A stretch of 64,000 bases of DNA from Gammaproteobacteria bacterium (GTDB lineage: Bacteria; Pseudomonadota; Gammaproteobacteria; Ga0077536), in the NCBI GenBank assembly GCA_024234975.1, contig JACKNH010000021.1, positions 1 to 64,000 on the forward strand, given 5' to 3'. This document shows positions 52,400 through 61,548 of this stretch, piece after piece (position 1 is the stretch's first letter; each line of letters begins with the position of its first letter). Below the pieces are notes generated by a model. That model saw nothing but the letters and a program-made list of their open reading frames with translations. It searched no databases and was not told where the DNA came from. A program made the translations under genes and the position numbers.

Positions 52400-53238
52400 T
52401 CAGGATGCATGGGCAAACTGCCCAGCAGCTCCCGATACCTTGGCCGGTGTGCCACTTCGCGCCGTATTTGCCACAGAGATCCCGGCCGCGCGGGCAGCCA
52501 GGCTCCAGCGCATGCTGTTGGCCAGCCGTGTCTTATCTCGTAACGAGGTTGTCCTCAGTCCGGTGCGTACGCGGCCGCCGAGTTCAGGGCCCATTCGTTT
52601 CACCATCAACTGGTCACGACCGACACCGGCGCCAGTCCCGTGAAGCCCGGCAACCACTGCGCGGTTTGTGCAGATGGAACTCGAAAACTTCCGATCAGCC
52701 CGGGCATGGCGTTCCTGACCCCCATGACGAACTGCACGTGTACCGGGCTGCGCATCAAGCCGCGTTCCACCAGCTGCGCCGCTGAATAAAGCATCGACAG
52801 GTCAAACGCCTCGATTTCCGGCTTGATGTCGTACTCGAGCATCTTGCCGGCGAGTTCATCGATCAGCGCGGGGGAATTCTCGTATACGGATAAAGGGAAA
52901 TTGCATGAGCCCGTCGTCAACGACGCCATATCCGGCCGGTGTTTCAACATCCCCCCGCGTTCACTGCCCGCGCCGCTGCGCCCACCGGTGGAGAACTGGA
53001 TAATCATGCCGGGGCAATGTTTTACCAGGCCGTCCCGCAATGCTTTGAACAATTCAGGATCGGAAGAATTGCTGCCGTCGGGATTTCGCACGTGAACATG
53101 CGCCAGCGCAGCACCTGCTTCGTAGGCGGCGTGGGTCGATTCGATCTGCTCGTCAATGGTGATAGGTACCGCCGGATTGTGCTCCTTGCGCGGAACCGAC
53201 CCGGTGATTGCAACAGTGATAATGCAAGGTAATGCCAC
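52400..53238 (-). pseudogene. Frameshifted beta-keto acid cleavage enzyme (BKACE, DUF849)
   Basis: BKACE enzymes split beta-keto acids with acetyl-CoA (Kce: 3-keto-5-aminohexanoate). The intact first part (53238 to about 52690) reads CIITVAITGSVPRKEHNPAVP, HAAYEAGAALAHVHVRNPDG with the zinc HxH, and IIQFSTGGRSGAG. The frame is then lost near 52650-52690; the C-terminal part, GRDQLMVKRMGPELGGRVRTGL and DKTRLANSM, continues in another minus frame to 52400. The GTG at 53238 has GGAGGAG four bases before it. One or two indels disable it, so it is less decayed than its neighbours. Confidence 0.78.
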
Positions 53239-53424
53239 GAGACTCCTCCCACCGCTGTGTGATTCAGGTGCCGGCATGAATTCGAACCGGCGCCCCGCCC
53301 AGTCGCGGTCAATGGCTGACCATCAGGCCATGCCGTACCAGCTCAATCCTGCGCGGATTGCCCTCTGGCGGCGATTATCCCGTGCGGTTGATTGGCACTC
53401 AACCAGGATCGCTCCACCACGCCA

Positions 53425-54615
53425 TCAATGCCGAACCAGCAGGTCCGCGACCAGTTCGCGCATCTGGTTCACCTGGCGATCGCGGGTCCACGCACTGTAC
53501 CTGTCGGCGAACGACCGTGCATTGCGGCGAAATTCAGGGCGGTTCAGCAACGCATATATTCGTTCATCCACGCGTGCGATGTTGGAGCCGGGTATCGCCA
53601 GCCCGGCTCCGAGCAGTTCGACCCGCCGCGCCACCAGATAGCGCTCGACCGATGTCGGCAGCAACAACTGCGGTACACCGGCGGCGAGCAACGCCGTCAC
53701 CGTATTGAAGTTGGCATTGGAAACGGCGAGGTCCGCGACCTTGCCGGCCTCGACGAGATCGATTGGCGCGGTCGTCCTCACCACTTTGGGCGAAGTGAAC
53801 AACGGCAGGTCCGCCGCCATATCAGGCGCATAGACAACCAGGCGGCAGCCACTGGCCACCAGTCGTTCCAGTACCTGAACACTGACCGGAGACTGACGCA
53901 GGTAACCCACGACACGCGGGCTGTCCCCCGCCGGCCAGCGCGGCTCGACGCAGCCGACACTATCGGCAAACGCGCCTGTCCAACGGTATCCTTCCGGTGG
54001 CCGGCCGTAGTGATCGAGCTCGGGAAATGAATACAACACGCAGGCTGTCGAGTCGAACAGATCCGCCAGCGCTTCCAGCCGCCCGCCCTCTGCCGCCATG
54101 ACGGCATTGATATTGTCGACCAGCTGCTGCTCGGCGTGTACGAGACGCGCCCGGTCGACCGGCTGCCAGTAACGCAATGGTGGTACCGGCCGCTGAAGCG
54201 GGGGAACAAAGAAGCCGCTGCCCACCGTGATGCCCGGCCGATGACTGCCCAGGTTGGCAACCATCGCTGCCGGGCTGTAGTCATGTATCAGCAGATCAGG
54301 CGCCTGCGCCGTCAATATCTCGCGCCACCCGTCGACTCTCTCCCGCAGAACGTTCACTTCGGCACAGCCGCAGTCGAGCAGAATTTCCGCCAGGCTGACG
54401 ACGTTGGAGCGGCTGGTGGCACGGGTGAACTTCAGTGGCGGCGCTATCACCTTGTTTATTGGCAGATCCTCGAATGCCGCCGCCAGCGCGTCCGCCCGTG
54501 AGGCCGCGAACGACACCTGGTGGCCGTCGTCCAACAGGGCCCGAATCAAGGGCGAATGGATCAACAGGTGTCCGAGGTTTGCGCCGTATTCCCAGCAGAA
54601 CATGACGTGCGCCAA
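53425..54615 (-). CDS. GT1-type glycosyltransferase
   Basis: The 396-residue protein has the two-Rossmann (GT-B) layout of MGT/UGT enzymes. It opens AHVMFCWEYGANLGHLLIHSP, which matches the usual WExGxGLGH start, and has a C-terminal donor region SNANFNTVTALLAAGVPQLLLP followed by VARRVELLGAGLAI. The TTG at 54615 is chosen because GGGAGG lies six bases before it; an ATG four codons later is a weaker choice. It is divergent from the YVTN protein. Acceptor and sugar donor are unknown. Confidence 0.75.
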   Translation of the reverse strand: MAHVMFCWEYGANLGHLLIHSPLIRALLDDGHQVSFAASRADALAAAFEDLPINKVIAPPLKFTRATSRSNVVSLAEILLDCGCAEVNVLRERVDGWREILTAQAPDLLIHDYSPAAMVANLGSHRPGITVGSGFFVPPLQRPVPPLRYWQPVDRARLVHAEQQLVDNINAVMAAEGGRLEALADLFDSTACVLYSFPELDHYGRPPEGYRWTGAFADSVGCVEPRWPAGDSPRVVGYLRQSPVSVQVLERLVASGCRLVVYAPDMAADLPLFTSPKVVRTTAPIDLVEAGKVADLAVSNANFNTVTALLAAGVPQLLLPTSVERYLVARRVELLGAGLAIPGSNIARVDERIYALLNRPEFRRNARSFADRYSAWTRDRQVNQMRELVADLLVRH

Positions 54616-54710
54616 GCTGAGCCTCCCTTTTTTTGTGATGCTGCATAGCGCTGCCACTTCCGGCCCACAGCCATGGTTGTTACGATCTGCGGCCGAATGA
54701 AACCCGTGAA

Positions 54711-55787
54711 GTGCGAGACTGGAACGTGTTTGACCTCCCTGTAGTACCCCGCACCATACTGAGCACGGCCCGCGCAGGACTCTCCGGATCAATGATTGCC
54801 GCGGCGTTATTGACGTCGACCGCGCAGGCTGCCGACGCTTATCGCATCTATGTCACCAACGAGGATTCGAACACCGTTTCGGTCATCGACGGCGCCTCCA
54901 TGCAGGTCATGGAATCCATCGCTGTCGGAAAACGTCCGCGCGGATTGCGTCTGTCCGCCGATGGCAGGTCATTGTACGTGGCGCTGTCCGGTTCGCCCAA
55001 ATGCCCACCTACGATGCCGGACGAAGAGTGTGAGGCACAGGTCCGCGACCCGGGCCAGGATGGCATCGCCCAGATCGACACCCGCAGCGGCCAGGTCGTG
55101 CGCACCTATCCGGGGGGATCAGATCCGGAGCAATTCGATATCAGCCCGACCGCACCCCGCATCTATATCTCGAATGAAGATGCTGGCAGCACCACGGTAC
55201 TGGATACTGTGACAGGAAATGTCATCGCAACGATTTCAGTCGGCGACGAACCGGAAGGCGTCAAGGTTTCACCTGACGGCAGCACGGTGCTGGTCACCAG
55301 TGAAGCCGACCACGACATCGCCGTGATCGACAGCCAGTCGCATGTTGCGCTCAAACGCATTCCGGTGGGACTACGTCCGCGCGACATCATCTTCCGCCCC
55401 GATGGGCGTTATGCGTTTGTATCTACAGAACTTTCACGTGAAGTCGTAATGCTGGACATGCAGGCTTTACGGGTAGTGCGGCGGCTGGCGGTCGGGCCGA
55501 CTGCCATGCCGATGGGGCTGGCGCTGGCACCGGATGGCCAAACGCTGTACGTCGGCAACGGTCGCGACAGCACAGTGGCCGCGATTAATCTGCACGGCGA
55601 GCCCGCCGTACGCACCGTGAAAGTTGGTACGCGTCCCTGGGGCATTGCGTTGAGTCCCGACGGCACCAGGTTGTACAGCGCGAACGGGCCATCCGACGAT
55701 GTGACAGTGATCGATACCGGCCGCTGGGAAGTCGTCGGTCGGATCGAAGTCGGTGAGTCTCCGTGGGGCGTGGTCAGCGGCCGCTGA
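54711..55787 (+). CDS. Secreted YVTN-family beta-propeller protein
   Basis: The 358-residue protein has an N-terminal signal region (about residues 18-41, ending TAQAAD) and seven-bladed YVTN/YncE repeats: YVTNEDSNTVSVIDG, VSPDGSTVLVTSEADHDIAVID, LALAPDGQTLYVGNGRDSTVAAI, ALSPDGTRLYSANGPSDDVTVID. The start is GTG; an ATG at 54792 lies too far inside the signal peptide. Function is unknown; relatives accompany quinoprotein dehydrogenases or act as periplasmic binding proteins. A quinoprotein gene lies 6 kb downstream but is not linked. Confidence 0.8.
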   Translation: MRDWNVFDLPVVPRTILSTARAGLSGSMIAAALLTSTAQAADAYRIYVTNEDSNTVSVIDGASMQVMESIAVGKRPRGLRLSADGRSLYVALSGSPKCPPTMPDEECEAQVRDPGQDGIAQIDTRSGQVVRTYPGGSDPEQFDISPTAPRIYISNEDAGSTTVLDTVTGNVIATISVGDEPEGVKVSPDGSTVLVTSEADHDIAVIDSQSHVALKRIPVGLRPRDIIFRPDGRYAFVSTELSREVVMLDMQALRVVRRLAVGPTAMPMGLALAPDGQTLYVGNGRDSTVAAINLHGEPAVRTVKVGTRPWGIALSPDGTRLYSANGPSDDVTVIDTGRWEVVGRIEVGESPWGVVSGR

Positions 55788-55798
55788 CGACTCCCGGT

Positions 55799-55815
55799 CA
55801 CGGAACTTTTCCGTG
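55799..55815 (+). terminator. Hairpin after the YVTN gene
   Basis: CACGGAA (55799-55805) and TTCCGTG (55809-55815) form a 7-bp stem with a 3-base loop, 12 bases after the stop. No T run follows, so it may be a weak terminator or a 3'-end stabiliser. Confidence 0.35.
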
Positions 55816-55989
55816 GCAACGCGGCCAACGCTGAGCTGAGGCCAACGCCTGGCATCCACCGATGCCCAGAGCTGTCAACCGGTTGCCGAAGTGTTCGTTA
55901 GCTTCAATAACCAGATTTCGTGCGCGATGCCGCCAGGGCACGGCCCCTGATGGTCAGGAAAAAAAACGGTAGCCGGAAATGGACCCAGC

Positions 55990-57495
55990 ATGTTCAAGCG
56001 ATTAATCATCCTCGCCGTCATCATCGCGGCAGCCGCCGCCTGGTATTTCAGCCGCACCGGAAAGGTTGAGGAAATCACCTTCCAGACCCAGCCGGTCAGC
56101 AAGGGTAGCATCGAAAGTGTCGTCAATGCCGCCGGCATCATCAGCCCGCTGGTGACTGTCGATGTCGGCTCGGAAATTTCCGGTCTGATATCGGAATTGC
56201 ACGCCGACTTCAATTCACAAGTGACCCAGGGCCAGGTCATTGCGCGGATTGACGACCGCACGATTCGCGCCCGCCTGCAGCAGAACGAAGCTGATCTCGC
56301 GGCCGCCGAGGCCAATCTGGCACAGCAGGAGGCATCGCTGCTGAAAGCCGAAGCCGAACGTGACCGCTGGGCGAGCGAGTACAAGCGCCAGAAGCAACTG
56401 GTGGAACGCAAGCTGATCAGCCAGTCCGAGCTCGATACCACCGAAGCGACCAATCGCTCAGCCGTGGCCCAGGTAGCGCTGGCCAAAGCCCAGGTGAAAG
56501 CGGCACAAGCGCAAATCATGCAGCGCAAGGCTGTCGTCGAACAATCCAGACTGGACCTGGAGCGTACCTACATCCGTTCTCCGGTTGCGGGTATTGTCAT
56601 TGACCGCCAGGTGGATGCCGGCCAGACCGTGGCGGCAAGCCTGCAAGCCCCGGTGTTGTTCCAGATCGCGCAGGATTTGTCGCAGATGCAGATCGAAGCC
56701 AGCCTGGACGAATCCGACATCGGCAAGATCCGCGAAGGCCTCAACGTGAGATTTCGCGTCGACGCCTTTCCCAATCGCGTGTTCAGCGGCGAAGTCGTCC
56801 AGGTGCGCAAGGCCGCGACCACAACCGCCAATGTCGTCACCTATAAAGTCATCATCAATGCCGCCAACCGCGACCAGTCACTACTGCCGGGCATGACCGC
56901 GAATATCGATATCATTCTCGGTCAGCACGATGACGTACTGCGCATACCCAACGCCGCGTTGCGCTTCAGACCGCCTGGCGCCGAAGCCGGCGGCAATACC
57001 GGCGGTGGCCAGTTCGGCAATCCCGCACAGGCGTTCCGTGAAAACCTGAAGAAGCTTGAACTGCCGCCGGAAAAACACAAGCAGGCCGAAGAAGCCATCG
57101 AACGTTTCGTTGCGACGCTGCAGAGCAGCCTGCAAGCCAGCGGTGGCGGCCCCCGCGGCGGTGGCTTTGGTGGGCCACCGGATTTTCGCAACGGCATTCA
57201 ACTGGCGCGGCAGAAACTGCAGAACGAACTGCAGGCCTTCCTGACGCCGGAACAGATCACCGCATTGATGCCTGGCAGACCGGGCGGCGGCGGATTCGGC
57301 GGCGCCGGGGGACCAGGTAACGGTGAGCAACCCGTACAGGTCACACCGGGCGAAGTCTATGTATTACGCGATGGTCAGCCGCAGTCCATGCGCATCCTCA
57401 CCGGCCTCAGCGACAACGAGTATGCCGAGCTTGTGCGCGGCGATCTGAAGGAAGGCGACGAAGTCGTCACCCGCGCGGTCAGGGACACGGAATAG
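55990..57495 (+). CDS. macA: MacA-like periplasmic adaptor with glycine-rich insertion
   Basis: The 501-residue adaptor connects a MacB-type ABC exporter to an outer-membrane channel. It has an N-terminal membrane helix (RLIILAVIIAAAAAWYF), a lipoyl half (VDVGSEISGLISELHADFNSQV), a long alpha-hairpin coiled coil (about residues 90-190), the second lipoyl half (YIRSPVAGIVIDRQVDAGQTV) and a beta-barrel. Between barrel and membrane-proximal domain (about 330-445) lies an unusual insert: glycine-rich linkers around helical segments with LPPEKHKQAEEAIERF and LTPEQITALM. It starts the macA-ATPase-permease operon; no TolC gene is present. Confidence 0.85.
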   Translation: MFKRLIILAVIIAAAAAWYFSRTGKVEEITFQTQPVSKGSIESVVNAAGIISPLVTVDVGSEISGLISELHADFNSQVTQGQVIARIDDRTIRARLQQNEADLAAAEANLAQQEASLLKAEAERDRWASEYKRQKQLVERKLISQSELDTTEATNRSAVAQVALAKAQVKAAQAQIMQRKAVVEQSRLDLERTYIRSPVAGIVIDRQVDAGQTVAASLQAPVLFQIAQDLSQMQIEASLDESDIGKIREGLNVRFRVDAFPNRVFSGEVVQVRKAATTTANVVTYKVIINAANRDQSLLPGMTANIDIILGQHDDVLRIPNAALRFRPPGAEAGGNTGGGQFGNPAQAFRENLKKLELPPEKHKQAEEAIERFVATLQSSLQASGGGPRGGGFGGPPDFRNGIQLARQKLQNELQAFLTPEQITALMPGRPGGGGFGGAGGPGNGEQPVQVTPGEVYVLRDGQPQSMRILTGLSDNEYAELVRGDLKEGDEVVTRAVRDTE

Positions 57496-57502
57496 ATTTC
57501 CG

Positions 57503-58234
57503 ATGACCGCAAACGACGTGCTGCTGCACACACAAGCGCTGAAAAAAGCCTACCGGATGGGCGGCGACACCGTGTGGGCGCTGGCAGGCGTCGATATCGA
57601 TATCGTACGTGGCGAGTTTGTCGCGGTGATGGGGCCTTCGGGCTCGGGCAAGTCCACGTTCATGAACCTGATTGGATGTCTGGATACGCCAACCTCAGGC
57701 AGTATTCTCCTCGACGGTAGTGATATCTCGCGACTGAAAGCTGATGAGCTTGCCGCGATTCGAAACCGCTATATCGGTTTTGTGTTCCAGCAATTCAATC
57801 TGCTGCCACGCATGAGCGCGCTGGAGAACGTCAAGCTGCCATTACTGTATTCGGGTGTGCCGGAGCAGGAATGGGATACCCGGGCCATTGCCTGCCTTGA
57901 GCAGGTTGGACTTGGCAAACGCATGGACCATCACCCGTCGCAACTTTCGGGCGGCCAGCAGCAGCGCGTCGCCATCGCCCGCGCGCTCGTCAACGATCCC
58001 AGTCTGCTGATGGCGGACGAACCGACCGGTGCGCTTGATACGCGAACCAGTGAAGAAATCATGCGCCTGTTCGAGGATCTGAATAACGGCGGGCGCACGG
58101 TGATCCTGGTCACCCACGAATCAGACATCGCTGCCCACGCCAAGCGACTGCTGTTGTTCCGCGATGGCAAGGTGATTTCGGATGCTCCGACCGCTGTGCG
58201 CCGTCTGGCCGAACGCGAACGGGTTCCGGCATGA
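57503..58234 (+). CDS. macB: MacB/LolD-type ABC transporter ATPase
   Basis: The 243-residue ATPase has Walker A GPSGSGKST, Q-loop FVFQQFNLLPRMSALEN, signature LSGGQQQRVAIARALVNDP, Walker B LLMADEPTGALD and H-loop VTHESDIAAHA. In E. coli MacB this domain is fused to the permease; here it is a separate gene whose stop overlaps the permease start by 4 bases. It starts seven bases after the adaptor stop. Together the three proteins form a tripartite exporter for peptides, macrolides or lipids. Confidence 0.92.
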   Translation: MTANDVLLHTQALKKAYRMGGDTVWALAGVDIDIVRGEFVAVMGPSGSGKSTFMNLIGCLDTPTSGSILLDGSDISRLKADELAAIRNRYIGFVFQQFNLLPRMSALENVKLPLLYSGVPEQEWDTRAIACLEQVGLGKRMDHHPSQLSGGQQQRVAIARALVNDPSLLMADEPTGALDTRTSEEIMRLFEDLNNGGRTVILVTHESDIAAHAKRLLLFRDGKVISDAPTAVRRLAERERVPA

Positions 58235-59484
58235 GCGGTGAAATGCTGCGCATCCTGATCCTGTTTCGCGTTGCCGCCGGTGCACTGCGGGTCAATGTTC
58301 TACGCAGCATCCTCACCATGCTCGGTATCATCATCGGCGTCGGCTCGGTCATCATCATGGTCGCGATGGGCGCCGGTGCGCAGGCCAAGGTGGATACCTT
58401 CATCGAAGGCCTCGGTGGCAACGTACTGGTATTGTTCGGCGGCATGCGCGGCGGCGGCGGGCCCGTCAATCTCGGCGCCGGTGAAGTCCAGACGCTTTCC
58501 GAAAAGGAGATCGCGCTGATCGAGGCGCAGATCCCCGAGGTTGAATCCGCCGCTCCGGTGTTGTTTTCGCAAGCTCAACTGATTGCCGGCAACCTGAACT
58601 GGTCGGCGCAGATTCATGGCAGCACCAACAACTACTTCATCGCACGCAACTGGCCCGTGGTCGAAGGTCGCGAGTTCTCTGCGCAGGAAGAACGATCAGC
58701 GGAGAAGGTGATCATCATCGGCAAAACCATCGCCAAGGAACTCTTTGGTGCGGCGGACCCGATAGGACAATCCATCCGCGTCAGGGATTTCAATGCAATT
58801 GTCATCGGCGTACTGCAGGAAAAGGGGCAGGACGCGCGGGGAGATGACCAGGATGACATTGCCATTCTGCCCATCCAGACGGTGCGTAACCGACTGACCG
58901 GCATCAGCGGCCACAATCCCAAGGAAATCAGGATGTCGTTCATCAAGGTCCGTGACGGCGCCAACCTTGAAAGCGTGCAGTCTGACATCACGTCGCTCTT
59001 GCGCCAGGCGTTTCGCATTCCGGCAAACCAGGACGATGAGCCATTCCGAATCCGCAACCTGACGGAAATGATCGAAACGCGCGCCGAAACCACCCGCGTG
59101 TTCAACAACCTGCTGGCCGCTGTCGCCTCGGTCAGCCTGGTCGTCGGTGGCATCGGCATCATGAATATCATGCTGGTATCGGTCACTGAACGTACGCGCG
59201 AAATCGGCCTGCGCATGGCCGTCGGCGCTCGACCTTTCGATATCCTTTCGCAATTTCTCATCGAAGCGGTTGTACTTTGCGGCGCGGGTGGCGCGCTCGG
59301 CATAGCCACTGCGTTTGTGATCGTTTATGCCCTGGAAAGACTCATCGCATTCGAAGGCGTGATCGAAGGCCAGGTCGTCGTGTTGAGCCTTGCGTTCTCT
59401 GCCATCATCGGCGTTTTCTTTGGTTATTACCCCGCCTGGAAAGCTTCCAAACTGCAACCGATCGACGCCCTCCGCCACGAGTAG
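58231..59484 (+). CDS. MacB-type ABC transporter permease
   Basis: The 417-residue permease has one N-terminal helix (SILTMLGIIIGVGSVIIMVAMG), a large periplasmic MacB_PCD domain (about residues 50-270) and three C-terminal helices (FtsX domain: ASVSLVVGGIGIMNIMLVSVTERTREIGLRMAVGAR, ending YYPAWKASKLQPIDALRHE). This is the four-helix MacB topology without the fused ATPase. It works by mechanotransmission with the adaptor and a TolC-like channel encoded elsewhere. Cargo unknown. Confidence 0.92.
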   Translation: MSGEMLRILILFRVAAGALRVNVLRSILTMLGIIIGVGSVIIMVAMGAGAQAKVDTFIEGLGGNVLVLFGGMRGGGGPVNLGAGEVQTLSEKEIALIEAQIPEVESAAPVLFSQAQLIAGNLNWSAQIHGSTNNYFIARNWPVVEGREFSAQEERSAEKVIIIGKTIAKELFGAADPIGQSIRVRDFNAIVIGVLQEKGQDARGDDQDDIAILPIQTVRNRLTGISGHNPKEIRMSFIKVRDGANLESVQSDITSLLRQAFRIPANQDDEPFRIRNLTEMIETRAETTRVFNNLLAAVASVSLVVGGIGIMNIMLVSVTERTREIGLRMAVGARPFDILSQFLIEAVVLCGAGGALGIATAFVIVYALERLIAFEGVIEGQVVVLSLAFSAIIGVFFGYYPAWKASKLQPIDALRHE

Positions 59485-59642
59485 CGCCGGACAACCGGCA
59501 CGCCTGTCCGCACGAGTGCCTGTGACGTGTTATCTTCCCGCTTCATGCCGCGCCGGGAGCGAGGGCTTTCCCGTCAGACATACCGAGAGCCCGGAAGCCT
59601 CGTCCGGGCAAGACTTACTTCACAGGGGAGAACCATCCGGCC

Positions 59643-60377
59643 GTGTTGGTGACATTGCGCAAACTGCTCGCGGCGATGGTCGGCAGTCTCCGCGATCTCG
59701 CCCCGATACTGATTGTCGTGGCGTTCTTCCAGATCGTGGTATTGCAACAGCCGGTTGAAGATATCGGGCGCATGCTGGCCGGTGTTGTGTTCATCGTGCT
59801 CGGTCTCACCTTCTTCATCCATGGCCTCGAGCAAGGCCTGTTTCCAATCGGCGAATCGATGGCGCATGCATTTGCGCGCAAGGGCAGCATCGCATGGCTG
59901 CTGATATTCGCATTCGCGCTTGGGTTCGGGACCACCGTTGCTGAACCTGCGTTGCTGGCGGTGGCCGATGAGGCCGCCTCAGTAGCAGCGGACGGAAACA
60001 TGATTCCGGATTCGGATGCGGCGCGGGCGCGCTACGCATTCGGACTGCGAATGGCAGTTGCGCTGTCAGTGGGTTTTGCGATCGTGCTGGGCGTCATCAG
60101 AATCATCAAGGGCTGGCCGATCCAGTATTTGATCATCGGCGGTTACGTGCTCATTGTCGTCATCACCGCTTTTGCACCATCGGAGATCATCGGCATCGCA
60201 TACGACTCAGGCGGCGTGACCACATCAACAATTACGGTGCCGCTGGTGACAGCGCTGGGCGTGGGGCTTGCATCATCGGTCCGTGGCCGCAACCCTATGA
60301 TCGATGGTTTCGGTCTGATCGCTTTCGCATCGTTGACACCGATGATGTTTGTGATGATTTACGGGATTCTGCTTTGA
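59643..60377 (+). CDS. DUF1538 membrane protein, first copy
   Basis: The 244-residue protein has about six or seven hydrophobic helices. Two conserved non-helical motifs look like re-entrant or half-helix elements: FGTTVAEPALLAVAD (about residue 96) and AYDSGGVTTSTITVPLVTALG (about 186), the latter followed by RGRNPMIDGFGLIAFASLTPMM. It starts with GTG. The next gene is a paralogue with the same two motifs, and PII-like and CBS genes follow, so a regulated transporter made of both copies is likely. Substrate unknown; DUF1538 has no established function known to me. Confidence 0.75.
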   Translation: MLVTLRKLLAAMVGSLRDLAPILIVVAFFQIVVLQQPVEDIGRMLAGVVFIVLGLTFFIHGLEQGLFPIGESMAHAFARKGSIAWLLIFAFALGFGTTVAEPALLAVADEAASVAADGNMIPDSDAARARYAFGLRMAVALSVGFAIVLGVIRIIKGWPIQYLIIGGYVLIVVITAFAPSEIIGIAYDSGGVTTSTITVPLVTALGVGLASSVRGRNPMIDGFGLIAFASLTPMMFVMIYGILL

Positions 60378-61192
60378 ACGGCTGGATTGCCGATTTCGTT
60401 GCCGTTCTCACCGGGACGCTGCGTGACATCATCCCGATCGCCTGCATTATCTTCGGCTTTCAGTTGTTCGTAATCAGGCGGCCGATACCACACCTCGGTC
60501 GGGTTGTGGCCGGATTTGTCTGGGTTGTCATCGGGCTGGCGCTGTTTCTGCTTGGATTGGAATGGTGCCTGTTTCCATTGGGCAGGATGATGGCTGCACA
60601 ATTGACCGATCCTTCCTTCATCGCTGGCGTAGACGAAACTGCCGGTATGGTTGCGCGCGCAGCCACACTGGACTGGCAGGACTACGGTTGGGTATACCTG
60701 TTCGCGTTTCTGATCGGCTTCTCCACCACCATTGCCGAACCTTCCCTGATTGCAGTGGCCATGAAGGCCAACGAGGTGTCCGGTGGCACCATCAGCGTAT
60801 GGGGCTTGCGGATTGCGGTTGCCCTGGGCGTCGCCATTGGAATCGCTTTGGGAAGCTACCGCATCGTGGTCGGCGACCCGATCCATTACTACATAATTGC
60901 CGGCTACGCGTTCGTAGTGCTCCAGACCGCGTTCGCGCCGCGGATGATCGTGCCACTGGCTTACGATTCCGGCGGCGTCACAACCTCAACCGTTACCGTG
61001 CCACTGGTCGCCGCGCTCGGCCTCGGGCTGGCGGAAACGGTTCCGGGCCGTAACCCGTTGGTGGATGGCTTCGGCTTGATTGCATTTGCCAGTTTGTTTC
61101 CAATCATGACGGTTATTGGCTACGCCCAGCTTGCCCGGTTACGACTGTGGCGGGACAAGCGGCGCGAGGCAGCCGATAGTCGCAGGAGTTGA
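60374..61192 (+). CDS. DUF1538 membrane protein, second copy
   Basis: The 272-residue paralogue starts on a TTG overlapping the first copy's stop. It keeps the same motifs: FSTTIAEPSLIAVAMKANEV (about residue 118) and AYDSGGVTTSTVTVPLVAALG (about 196), followed by PGRNPLVDGFGLIAFASLFP. In many DUF1538 proteins the two halves are fused; here they are separate genes, probably a heterodimer. A short basic C-terminus (KRREAADSRRS) faces the cytosol, where the PII-like partner could bind. Confidence 0.75.
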   Translation: MNGWIADFVAVLTGTLRDIIPIACIIFGFQLFVIRRPIPHLGRVVAGFVWVVIGLALFLLGLEWCLFPLGRMMAAQLTDPSFIAGVDETAGMVARAATLDWQDYGWVYLFAFLIGFSTTIAEPSLIAVAMKANEVSGGTISVWGLRIAVALGVAIGIALGSYRIVVGDPIHYYIIAGYAFVVLQTAFAPRMIVPLAYDSGGVTTSTVTVPLVAALGLGLAETVPGRNPLVDGFGLIAFASLFPIMTVIGYAQLARLRLWRDKRREAADSRRS

Positions 61193-61197
61193 ATGTC

Positions 61198-61548
61198 ATG
61201 CATTTCAAAATGATCGTTGTATTCATCGACGATGATCGTACGGACAAAGTGCTCAATGCAGCCCGTGATGCGGGCGCCACTGGCGCCACTGTTATCAACA
61301 ATGCTCGGGGCGAAGGGCTGAAAAAGCAGAAAACATTCCTTGGCCTCGCCCTGGAGAGTCAACGTGATGTGATCCTGCTGCTGGTGGAGGAGCACAGATC
61401 CAGGCATATTCTCGAGGTCATCGCGCGCGAGGGCGAGTTTGATGCCAAGCCCGGGGTCGGCATTGCGTTTCAGATCGATGTCGAGGACGCAGTCGGGGTA
61501 ACCCATCAGGTCATGGAAATCAGTAACGATATCGGAGAAGGTCTATGA
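61198..61548 (+). CDS. PII-like signalling protein
   Basis: The 116-residue protein has the ferredoxin-like PII fold: HFKMIVVFIDDDRTDKVLNAARDAGATGATVINN, then GEGLKKQKTFLGLALESQRDVILLLVE and IAREGEFDAKPGVGIAFQIDVEDA. The T-loop is short and lacks the modifiable tyrosine of GlnB/GlnK. AGGAG lies nine bases before the ATG at 61198, making this the start in place of a TTG at 61189. PII-like proteins bind nucleotides and gate membrane partners; here the DUF1538 pair is the obvious target. Confidence 0.8.
   Translation: MHFKMIVVFIDDDRTDKVLNAARDAGATGATVINNARGEGLKKQKTFLGLALESQRDVILLLVEEHRSRHILEVIAREGEFDAKPGVGIAFQIDVEDAVGVTHQVMEISNDIGEGL

Noticed and set aside
53392..54030. Plus-strand frame of 212 residues opposite the glycosyltransferase
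   Set aside because: It is a shadow of the well-supported minus-strand gene and shows no domain.
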